Assembly: GCA_050946535.1 (NCBI GenBank)
Contig: JBMNUZ010000003.1
Span: 124,001 to 188,000 of the forward strand
DNA length: 64,000 nt
Direction of reading: 5' to 3'
Origin: RUG708 sp050946535
Lineage (GTDB): Bacteria > Bacillota > Clostridia > Peptostreptococcales > Anaerovoracaceae
Below, piece by piece: positions 44,652 through 52,551 of the stretch (position 1 is the stretch's first letter; each line of letters starts with the position of its first letter). Under the pieces are notes generated by a model. It ran no database searches. It had not been told where the DNA came from and saw nothing but the letters and a program-made list of their open reading frames with translations. The position numbers were made by a program, and so were the translations under genes.

Positions 44652-44708
44652 GCCCTGTATGTCAACCTGTTATTGAAGAAATTAAGTCCGGAGAGGAAAA
44701 ATATTAAT

Positions 44709-46229
44709 ATGGAGAACAATGAATGGGTCAGAGAACTTCTTGATGACGACAAGTTCCACGATGAGTGCGGAGTAATCGGCATCATGTCTCCAGGCCAGAA
44801 AAACGTTGCAAAGGATATATATTTCGGTCTGCATTCCCTGCAGCACAGAGGGCAGGAAAGCGCCGGCATAGCGTCCAACATGTACGGAAACATCAACTGC
44901 TACAAGGAGATGGGACTTGTCCAGGAGGTTTTCGACGACGATATCATGTCTAAACTTCCAGGCGATATCGGAATCGGCCACGTGAGGTATTCGACCGCAG
45001 GCGGCAGCAGGGTCATAAATGCTCAGCCTATCGTGGTCTATTCCAAGTACGGATCGCTCGCAATCGCGCACAACGGAAATCTCGTCAATGCAGTTGCGAT
45101 GAGAAATCAGATGGAAGACCAGGGTTATATTTTTCAGACAGACATCGATACAGAAGTTATCGCGGCGCTGATCGCCAGGAATCTCAGAAACGGAACTCTG
45201 GAGGAGGCCGTCAGCAAGACGTGCCTGATGGCTCAGGGCGGATTCGCTCTGGTGATGACGATGGGCAGCAAACTCATAGGCGTCAGGGATCCGCACGGAA
45301 TCCGTCCGCTATGCATCGGAAAGACTGAGAACGGCTATATCCTGTCGTCCGAGAGCTGCGTATTTGCGCTTCAGGGCGCCGAATTCGTCCGCGACGTGAA
45401 GCCGGGCGAAATGGTAGTATTCGAAGACGGCGAGATGAAGAGCATCATGTACGGATCCGCCGAATGCAGGATGTGCTCGTTCGAGTACGTGTACTTCGCG
45501 AGAACAGACAGTTTCATCGACGGCATCGGCGTATATCAGTCGAGACGCAAAGCCGGAAGAATCCTCGCACGCGCCGACAAGGACGACACAGACGCGGATC
45601 TGGTCATAGCCGTTCCTGACTCCGGCACTGTCGCAGCCATAGGCTATGCGGAGGAATCCGGCATACCGTTCGGAGAAGGATTCATCAAGAACAGATATGT
45701 CGGACGCACATTCATACAGCCTACCCAGGAGATGAGAGAGCTCTCCGTCATGATGAAGCTCAACGTGCTCAAAGGCAACATCGAAGGCAAGAGAATCGTC
45801 ATGATCGACGACTCGATCGTCCGCGGCACGACGAGCGTAAAGATCGTGAAGATGCTCAGAAAAGCCGGAGTAAAAGAAATACACATGCGCATAAGTTCGC
45901 CGCCTGTGGCATATCCGTGCTACATGGGCATAGATACGCCGGACAGAGACAAGCTGATGGCTGCCAACAAAACCGTAGAAGAGATGAGGAAGCACATCGG
46001 CGTCGATTCGCTCAAATTCCTGCCTGTGGACGGACTCAAGAAGTGTATCGGCCTCGGCGACAACATATGCACGGCATGCTTTACAGGAGAATATCCGGTG
46101 GAGTTGATCGACCAGAATTACGATACCAACAAGCTTTACAACGATGACCGCATGGTCGGAGAATACGACGACCTTCATCCGGAACAGAATGCGGATGGAT
46201 TGAATCCTATACAACGTAACCGCAATTAA
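44709..46229 (+). CDS. purF: Amidophosphoribosyltransferase PurF
   Basis: This is the first committed enzyme of purine synthesis, making phosphoribosylamine from PRPP and glutamine. About 506 residues: a propeptide before the Cys nucleophile in DECGVIGIM, the N-terminal glutaminase, and a phosphoribosyltransferase domain with IVMIDDSIVRGTTSV. Cysteines in CRMCSFEY, PPVAYPCYM and CTACFTGEYP fit the oxygen-sensitive 4Fe-4S cluster of the Bacillus-type enzyme. ATG 44709 follows GGAGAGGAAAAA; a TTG at 44673 is in frame. Confidence 0.95.
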   Translation: MENNEWVRELLDDDKFHDECGVIGIMSPGQKNVAKDIYFGLHSLQHRGQESAGIASNMYGNINCYKEMGLVQEVFDDDIMSKLPGDIGIGHVRYSTAGGSRVINAQPIVVYSKYGSLAIAHNGNLVNAVAMRNQMEDQGYIFQTDIDTEVIAALIARNLRNGTLEEAVSKTCLMAQGGFALVMTMGSKLIGVRDPHGIRPLCIGKTENGYILSSESCVFALQGAEFVRDVKPGEMVVFEDGEMKSIMYGSAECRMCSFEYVYFARTDSFIDGIGVYQSRRKAGRILARADKDDTDADLVIAVPDSGTVAAIGYAEESGIPFGEGFIKNRYVGRTFIQPTQEMRELSVMMKLNVLKGNIEGKRIVMIDDSIVRGTTSVKIVKMLRKAGVKEIHMRISSPPVAYPCYMGIDTPDRDKLMAANKTVEEMRKHIGVDSLKFLPVDGLKKCIGLGDNICTACFTGEYPVELIDQNYDTNKLYNDDRMVGEYDDLHPEQNADGLNPIQRNRN

Positions 46230-46245
46230 GGAGAAAAAACAGAAA

Positions 46246-47292
46246 ATGGCAAAGTTAACATACAAAGATGCAGGTGTTGATACTAAAGAAGGCGGACGCG
46301 CAGTCGAGCTCATGAAAGAGCACGTAAAGCGCACGTTCACCGACAAGGTGCTTACCGGACTCGGCAGCTTCGGCAGCCTCTACAAGCCTGATCTGTCGGG
46401 AATAAAGGAGCCTGTCCTCGTCGCAGGCACCGACGGAGTCGGCACGAAACTCAAGGTGGCATTTCAGCTCGACAAGCACGATACGGTCGGCAGAGACTGT
46501 GTGGCAATGTGTGTCAACGACATCGTATGCCAGGGAGCATCGCCTATGTTCTTCCTCGACTACATCGCTACGGGAAAAGTAAAGGCTGAGAAGATAGCGG
46601 ACATCGTTAAAGGCATTGCAGACGGCTGCATCCTCGGAGAATGCTCGCTGGTAGGCGGAGAAACAGCCGAGATGCCTTCGTTCTACGGTGAAGACGAATA
46701 CGATATGGCTGGTTTCGCCGTAGGAATCGTCGACAGGGATAAAATAATCGACGGGAGCAAGGTCAGCGAGGGAGACATGATCATAGGACTTCCTTCCAGC
46801 GGAATACACAGCAACGGCTATTCCCTTGTGAGAAAGATCTTCTTCGACAACGAGAACATGGACGTCCACGATTACATCGACGAGCTCGGAACGACTCTCG
46901 GCGAGGCTCTCATCGAGCCTACGCGCATCTACGTGAAACAGGCCAAGGTAGTGTTTGAAGAGTGCGACGTCCACGGTGTCGTTCACATCACGGGCGGAGG
47001 ATTCTACGAAAACATTCCTAGAATCATTCCTGATGGCCTCTGCGCGGAAATCGTGAGAGGAACGTGGGAGGTTCTCCCGATCTTCGATTACATCCAGAAG
47101 AAGGGCGGCATCGAGACGACCGAAATGTTCTCCACATTCAACATGGGAATCGGCATGATGTTCGTCGTCGACAAGGACGATGCTCCGGGAGTGATGGGCG
47201 CTCTCGCAGCGAACGGAGAATTCCCATCGGTGATTGGGAGAATAGTGAAGTCTGAAAACAAAGAAACCGTAAGAATCGTTGAATCAGTATAG
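46246..47292 (+). CDS. purM: Phosphoribosylformylglycinamidine cyclo-ligase PurM
   Basis: This AIR synthetase closes the imidazole ring (step five). The 348 residues show VAGTDGVGTKLKVAF, DCVAMCVNDIVCQGA, LVGGETAEMP and GLPSSGIHSNGYSLVR. AAGGAG precedes ATG 46246; nine bases separate the stop from the next start. Confidence 0.96.
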   Translation: MAKLTYKDAGVDTKEGGRAVELMKEHVKRTFTDKVLTGLGSFGSLYKPDLSGIKEPVLVAGTDGVGTKLKVAFQLDKHDTVGRDCVAMCVNDIVCQGASPMFFLDYIATGKVKAEKIADIVKGIADGCILGECSLVGGETAEMPSFYGEDEYDMAGFAVGIVDRDKIIDGSKVSEGDMIIGLPSSGIHSNGYSLVRKIFFDNENMDVHDYIDELGTTLGEALIEPTRIYVKQAKVVFEECDVHGVVHITGGGFYENIPRIIPDGLCAEIVRGTWEVLPIFDYIQKKGGIETTEMFSTFNMGIGMMFVVDKDDAPGVMGALAANGEFPSVIGRIVKSENKETVRIVESV

Positions 47293-47301
47293 GTGGACCA
47301 G

Positions 47302-49155
47302 ATGACAAAGATTTCAGTACTCGTGTCCGGAGGCGGCACAGACTTTCAGTCTATAATTGACAATATCGAAAACGGAAACATACCTGACGCGGAGATCGTT
47401 CAGGTGATCTCGAGCAAAGAAGATGCCTACGCTCTGGAAAGGGCGAAGAAACACAACATCCCGGGGAAATTCATAGGCAAAGGAAATTACCCCGATATGG
47501 GCAAGCGCACTGAGGCGATCCTCGCCGCTCTCGACGGAGCAGACACGGACCTCGTCGTCCTGGCAGGGTATATAAGCATCGTACAGCCCGAGATCATAAA
47601 GAAATACAAAAACAGGATCATCAACATTCATCCTGCGCTCATTCCGAAATACTGCGGCAAAGGATTCTACGGAATCAGAGTCCACCAGGCCGTTTTAAAG
47701 GGCGGAGAAAAGGAATCCGGTGCCACCGTGCATTTCGTAGATGAAGGCGTGGACACCGGCCGGATCATTCTTCAGAAAAAGGTTCCGGTTCTCGAAGGAG
47801 ACACTCCGGAAGACCTCGCCGCAAGGGTCCTTGAGATCGAGCATCAGATACTCCCTGAAGCTGTACGCATGTTCTGCACAGGAGAACTCGGAAAGAAGAT
47901 ACTCGTAGTCGGCGGAGGCGGCAGAGAACACGCCATCGTCTGGAAGCTCGCGCAGAGCTACAAAGTCGGCAGAATTTACTGCGCACCGGGCAACCCGGGA
48001 ATCGCAGAACAGGCCACCTGCGTTCCGATCGGCGCCGAAGATCTGGAAGAGATCAGAGATTTCTGCGTCGAGAAGGATATAGACATGGCCGTCATCGGTC
48101 CTGAGGTTCCGCTTTCGATGGGGATCACCGATCTCCTTAACGAGGCCGGAGTAAAGGTCTTCGGACCGGACAAGAGCTGTTCGCGCCTCGAGGGAAGCAA
48201 GTCGTTCACGAAGTCGTTCCTGATGCGCCACAACATTCCTACTGCTAAATACAAGGAATATACGGACGCCGATTCGCTCAGAAAAGACATAGGCATATTC
48301 GGATATCCGATGGTTCTCAAGGCGGACGGCCTCGCCGCAGGCAAGGGAGTCGTTCTCGCAGAGAATGCAGAGGAAGCAGAAGCTGCAATCCACGAGATGA
48401 TGGAGGAACACAAATTCGGCGGAGCAGCCGACAAGGTCATCGTCGAGGAGTGCCTCAGAGGAGTGGAAGCGTCTATGCTCTGCTTCGTGGACGGCAAGAC
48501 GATCGTTCCTATGGAATCGGCTCAGGACTACAAGCGCATCTACGATGACGACAAGGGCCCGAACACAGGAGGCATGGGATCGTACTCGCCGAGCCTGCTC
48601 TTCAACGAAGAGCTGGAGAAGCAGATCAGGGAGCAGATCCTCGATCCTACTATCAACGGTTTCATAGAGGACGGACTCGATTTCCACGGCGTGCTCTTCA
48701 TCGGACTCATGCTCAGCGAAGACGGCCCTAAGGTCATAGAATTCAACAACAGATTCGGAGATCCTGAGACTCAGTCGGTTCTCATGAGGCTCGACAGCGA
48801 TCTCGAAGAAATATTCGAGGCCTGCATCGACGGTACTCTGGCTGACACAGAGATCAAGTGGAGCGGCCGCAGAGCCGTCTGCGTCGTTCTCGCAAGCGGC
48901 GGATATCCGGGAAGCTACGAGAAGGGCAAAGTCATAAGCGGTCTTGGCGACGTCGACGATGACATCGTGGTATTTCACGCGGGCACGGCTTTGAAGGACG
49001 GTAAGATAGTCACATCCGGAGGCCGTGTGCTCGGAGTGACGGCGACTGGAAAGACGAACGACGAAGCGAGGGCCAGAGCGTTCGACAACGTGAAGCGCAT
49101 AAGCTTCGACGGCATGTACTACAGAAACGATATAGGCAAGGTAAACAGACATTGA
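47302..49155 (+). CDS. purN-purD: Bifunctional GAR transformylase / GAR synthetase (PurN-PurD fusion)
   Basis: One 617-residue frame joins two purine enzymes. Residues 1-~195 are PurN, the 10-formyl-THF-dependent GAR formyltransferase: the catalytic Asn and His lie in IINIHPALIPKYCG, the conserved Asp in FVDEGVDTGRI. From about 198 (KKILVVGGGGREHAIVWKLA) to the end is PurD, an ATP-grasp ligase making GAR, with YPMVLKADGLAAGKGVV, GPNTGGMGSYSP and EFNNRFGDPETQ. The enzymes catalyse consecutive steps (PurD then PurN), but their order on the chain is reversed. AGGTGG supports ATG 47302; GTG 47293 is possible. Confidence 0.94.
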   Translation: MTKISVLVSGGGTDFQSIIDNIENGNIPDAEIVQVISSKEDAYALERAKKHNIPGKFIGKGNYPDMGKRTEAILAALDGADTDLVVLAGYISIVQPEIIKKYKNRIINIHPALIPKYCGKGFYGIRVHQAVLKGGEKESGATVHFVDEGVDTGRIILQKKVPVLEGDTPEDLAARVLEIEHQILPEAVRMFCTGELGKKILVVGGGGREHAIVWKLAQSYKVGRIYCAPGNPGIAEQATCVPIGAEDLEEIRDFCVEKDIDMAVIGPEVPLSMGITDLLNEAGVKVFGPDKSCSRLEGSKSFTKSFLMRHNIPTAKYKEYTDADSLRKDIGIFGYPMVLKADGLAAGKGVVLAENAEEAEAAIHEMMEEHKFGGAADKVIVEECLRGVEASMLCFVDGKTIVPMESAQDYKRIYDDDKGPNTGGMGSYSPSLLFNEELEKQIREQILDPTINGFIEDGLDFHGVLFIGLMLSEDGPKVIEFNNRFGDPETQSVLMRLDSDLEEIFEACIDGTLADTEIKWSGRRAVCVVLASGGYPGSYEKGKVISGLGDVDDDIVVFHAGTALKDGKIVTSGGRVLGVTATGKTNDEARARAFDNVKRISFDGMYYRNDIGKVNRH

Positions 49156-49171
49156 TTTCGGCAAATGGCAA

Positions 49172-49828
49172 ATGAGTGATAAAAGAAAAGAAGGCGGACA
49201 GCACGGCCGAAGTGCAAACAGACAGGGAAAAACCGGAAGAGAATACTGGAGACCGGGAAACATGCTCTATCCCCTTCCGGTCGTTCTCGTAAGCTGTGCT
49301 GACAGTGAAGGAAAACCTAATATTTTTACGGTCGCGTGGACGGGAACCATTTGTTCTGACCCTGCGATGGTATATATTTCGGTGCGTCCGGAAAGATATT
49401 CCCACGACATACTCGAGGCAGCGGGAGAATTCGTGATAAACCTCACGACGGCGAAACTGGCCAAAGCAGTCGATTACTGCGGCGTGAAGAGCGGCAGGGA
49501 CGTAGACAAGTTCAAGGAATGCGGTCTCACTCCGGTTCCGTCCGGACACGTATCGGCTCCTTCGATCAGGGAATCGCCTGCGTCGATCGAGTGCAAAATC
49601 GAGAGGATAGAGCATCTCGGCTCTCACGACATGATGATCGCAAAGGTGCTCGGAGTATCGGTGGACGAAAAATACATAGACAATTCTGGCAGGCTCATGC
49701 TTGAAAAGACGGATCCGCTGGTTTACTGCCACGGAGGATATTTCGAGCTGGGCAGCTACATAGGACATTTCGGTTTTTCTGTGCGCCGCAGGAAGACGGG
49801 CAGAAGCACCAGGATCAGGAGAAGATAA
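49172..49828 (+). CDS. Flavin reductase-like (flavoredoxin family) protein
   Basis: This 218-residue FMN-binding split-barrel protein has YPLPVVLVSC, FTVAWTGTICSDPAMVYISVRP, EFVINLTT and the C-terminal half with HGGYFELGSYIGHFGFS. Related proteins bind FMN and act as flavin reductases or flavoredoxins. Both termini are basic and atypical (the last 15 residues are Arg-rich). It lies 17 bases after purD and one base before the PrsW gene, but partners are not obvious. Confidence 0.85.
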   Translation: MSDKRKEGGQHGRSANRQGKTGREYWRPGNMLYPLPVVLVSCADSEGKPNIFTVAWTGTICSDPAMVYISVRPERYSHDILEAAGEFVINLTTAKLAKAVDYCGVKSGRDVDKFKECGLTPVPSGHVSAPSIRESPASIECKIERIEHLGSHDMMIAKVLGVSVDEKYIDNSGRLMLEKTDPLVYCHGGYFELGSYIGHFGFSVRRRKTGRSTRIRRR

Positions 49829-50695
49829 TTGAACGATATTATACTGTTGGTGGCGGCAACCCCGCCTTTGTTTCTGGTATACCAGATTTATAAAATCGAC
49901 GCTGTCGAACACGAACCGGTAGGACTTATCATAAAACTACTGGTAGGAGGCGGTGCGGTCACGATAGCCGCATCGCTGCTTGAATACTTTTTTTCGTTTT
50001 TATATGCCGGAGATATATCTGCTCTTGCCGCTCAGCTGATTCACTATTTTCTGGTCGTCGCGGTGATCGAAGAGTGCTGCAAATATGTCGTTCTGCGGCT
50101 GATGACCTGGAATAATCCGGCGTTCAACTATACGTTCGACGGCGTGGTATACGCGGTGTCTGCATCGCTGGGATTCGCTCTCGTGGAAAACGTGATGTAC
50201 ACGGCTGCCTTAGGAATTAAAACAGGGCTGATCAGAGCATTCACAGCCATCGTACTTCACGCAGTGTGCGGAGTGTTCATGGGCTGCTACTACGGAGCGT
50301 CAAAAAAGTGTTCGGTTTCAGGAAATGCCAATGCAGCTTCGATGATGAATGCGAGGAGCCTCATAGTTCCGATTCTGATTCACGGAACATACGATTTCTG
50401 TGCTTCGAATTCGAGCACGATATATACGGCGGCGTTCTTCATTTTTCTCATTTTCCTGTATTTTATTGCATATAACAGGATCAAATCGCTCGAGAGAAAC
50501 GACACGCCGATACAAGGGCCAGGACCAGGATCGTTCGGCGGCGGATCATACGGCGGCGGAGGATACGGCGGTGGATATGATTCCGGCAACTATAATTCCG
50601 GCGGCTACAATGACAATGGCTACAATTCCGGCGGCTACAATGACAACGGCTACAATTCCAACGATTATAATTCCGACGACTACAGGAGATACTGA
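49829..50695 (+). CDS. PrsW family intramembrane protease-like protein
   Basis: This 288-residue protein has about seven membrane helices. FLVVAVIEECCKYVVLRLM carries the EE pair and FDGVVYAVSASLGFALVENVMY, then HAVCGVFMG and LIHGTYDF, the other conserved acidic and His residues of PrsW-type glutamic/metalloproteases that cleave anti-sigma factors. No anti-sigma gene is near. The start is TTG 49829 after AGGAGAAG. After about residue 225 the chain becomes a Gly/Tyr/Asn/Ser tail of tandem copies of NSGGYNDNGY-type units encoded by 27-30 bp DNA repeats (about 50578-50680). Confidence 0.85.
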   Translation: MNDIILLVAATPPLFLVYQIYKIDAVEHEPVGLIIKLLVGGGAVTIAASLLEYFFSFLYAGDISALAAQLIHYFLVVAVIEECCKYVVLRLMTWNNPAFNYTFDGVVYAVSASLGFALVENVMYTAALGIKTGLIRAFTAIVLHAVCGVFMGCYYGASKKCSVSGNANAASMMNARSLIVPILIHGTYDFCASNSSTIYTAAFFIFLIFLYFIAYNRIKSLERNDTPIQGPGPGSFGGGSYGGGGYGGGYDSGNYNSGGYNDNGYNSGGYNDNGYNSNDYNSDDYRRY

Positions 50696-50748
50696 GGTAT
50701 TCCGCATGGCATGAAACTGCCATTTTCGAATAAAGGAGGACTTATTAA

Positions 50749-51798
50749 ATGAAAATTGCTATTGACGGTATGGGCGGAGACAACGCTCCTCAGGAAATAG
50801 TAAAGGGCTGTGTGGAAGCAGCCAGAATGATCGACGACGAGATATACATAGTCGGCGTCGAAGATGCAATCAGGAAAGAACTGAAGAATTACATTTCAAT
50901 TCCAGGCAACATAAAGATTGTCAATGCGACACAGGTAATAACAGGCGAAGACCAGCCGGTAAAAGCGGTGCGCGCTAAGAAGGATTCCTCGCTTATAAAG
51001 GCGATTTCGCTCGTGCGCGAGGGGATCTGCGACGCCGTCATTTCCGCTGGAAATACCGGAGCGCTTATGGCAGGATCACTCTTCATACTCGGGAGAATCA
51101 AGGGCATCGAGCGCCCGGCGATAGGCACGTCTTATCCGCAGGCTGACGGCAGTCCGACTTTCCTGGTCGACGCGGGAGCAAACGCCGAGTGCAAACCATC
51201 GCAGCTCGTGCAGTTCGCGACGATGGGAAGCATCTACATGGAGAAGGTAATCGGAGTCGAAAATCCTTCGGTCGGTCTCATAAATATAGGCACAGAAGAG
51301 CACAAGGGAACTCCGGTGCTGAAGGAAACCTACCAGCTGCTCAAGGAAAGCAATATCAATTTCTGCGGCAATATTGAAGCGAGAGATATTCCTTATCATC
51401 CGGCGGACGTTTTCGTTTGCGACGGTTTTACCGGAAATAACATCCTCAAGCTCACCGAAGGAATGGCTCAGCGCTACATGGCCCTGCTGAAGGATATGTT
51501 CAAGTCGAATGTGGTTACGAAGATGAGCGCGGTCGCCATGATGGGAAAGCTCAAGGAACTGAAGGAGCTCATGGACTATTCCGAATACGGTGCGGCTCCT
51601 CTGCTGGGAATAAAAGGCGTAGTGCTCAAGATGCACGGATCCTCGAAGTCGAACGCGGTCAAAAACGCGATCATCAAGGGCAGAAAATACGTCGAAGAAA
51701 ATGTAGTAGGAATAATCGACCAGAACGTGGCGAAATACGGCCTTGAAAACGCGGCGAAACAAGATGACAAGGCCGATGCAGCAAACAAGGGGGCTTAA
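50749..51798 (+). CDS. plsX: Phosphate acyltransferase PlsX
   Basis: This makes acyl-phosphate from acyl-ACP for phospholipid synthesis and works with PlsY, encoded 7 kb downstream. The 349 residues start with IAIDGMGGDNAPQEIVKG and contain SAGNTGALMAGS and VDAGANAECKPSQLVQFA. AAAGGAGG precedes ATG 50749. In many Firmicutes acpP lies between plsX and rnc; it is absent here. Confidence 0.95.
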   Translation: MKIAIDGMGGDNAPQEIVKGCVEAARMIDDEIYIVGVEDAIRKELKNYISIPGNIKIVNATQVITGEDQPVKAVRAKKDSSLIKAISLVREGICDAVISAGNTGALMAGSLFILGRIKGIERPAIGTSYPQADGSPTFLVDAGANAECKPSQLVQFATMGSIYMEKVIGVENPSVGLINIGTEEHKGTPVLKETYQLLKESNINFCGNIEARDIPYHPADVFVCDGFTGNNILKLTEGMAQRYMALLKDMFKSNVVTKMSAVAMMGKLKELKELMDYSEYGAAPLLGIKGVVLKMHGSSKSNAVKNAIIKGRKYVEENVVGIIDQNVAKYGLENAAKQDDKADAANKGA

Positions 51799-51801
51799 TA
51801 G

Positions 51802-52551
51802 TTGAGCAGAAATCTCGACGTGCTGAGTGAAAAACTCGGATACAGATTCAAGAACAGAGACCTGCTTGGAAACGCACTCGTTCACAGCTCATATGCGCAC
51901 GAGCACAACATGAGCTACAGCGCAAACAACGAAAGACTGGAGTTTCTCGGAGACGCCTTCTTCGACGCAGTGATAGCTGAAAAGCTCTACTTCCTTGAAA
52001 GAGAGCAGGAAGAAGGTACTCTGAGCAAGCTCAGAGCTTCTGTCGTGTGTGAGGAATCACTGATCAGAAAAGCTGACGAAATAGGACTGGCCGGATACGT
52101 CCTGCTGGGCAACGGAGAAAAGACTAATGCGGTCGCACTGGGACACAAAGCATTTGAAGCCGATGCCCTGGAGGCGGTATTCGGCGCTGTTTTTCTTGAC
52201 GGAGGATATCCCGCGGTGAGGGATGTAATCCTCAGGCTGTTCAGCGACGTGATCGACGACGCCCTTCACGGCAGACTCAGCAACGATTACAAGTCGAGGC
52301 TTCAGGAAGTCCTGAACGCCGGCGGTCAGGCGCATCTCGAGTACGCTGTCATCGGCGAATCGGGGCCGGATCACGACAAGACGTTTGAAGCAGAAGTACG
52401 AAACAACGGAGAGATCCTCGGCAGAGGAAACGGAAAGACGAAGAAACAGGCGGAGCAGCATGCTGCCAGAATGGCTCTCCGCTCGATGGAAGCTGATGAA
52501 AACGGCGAACCCGTGGCAGCAGAGGTAGAAAATGAGCAAAAAGACAGTTAA
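51802..52551 (+). CDS. rnc: Ribonuclease III
   Basis: This is a double-strand-specific endoribonuclease for rRNA and mRNA processing. The 249 residues carry the signature NERLEFLGDAFFDAV (canonical NERLEFLGDAVL), the second acidic motif ADALEAVFGAVFLDGGY and a C-terminal dsRNA-binding domain (DYKSRLQEVLNAGG...GNGKTKKQAEQHAARMAL). The start is TTG 51802 after AAGGGGG. Its end overlaps the SMC-like gene by 20 bases. Confidence 0.95.
   Translation: MSRNLDVLSEKLGYRFKNRDLLGNALVHSSYAHEHNMSYSANNERLEFLGDAFFDAVIAEKLYFLEREQEEGTLSKLRASVVCEESLIRKADEIGLAGYVLLGNGEKTNAVALGHKAFEADALEAVFGAVFLDGGYPAVRDVILRLFSDVIDDALHGRLSNDYKSRLQEVLNAGGQAHLEYAVIGESGPDHDKTFEAEVRNNGEILGRGNGKTKKQAEQHAARMALRSMEADENGEPVAAEVENEQKDS

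Noticed and set aside
47695..49263. Minus-strand open frame of 522 codons opposite purD
   Set aside because: Shadow of the purN-purD frame; no motif and no ribosome binding site support.
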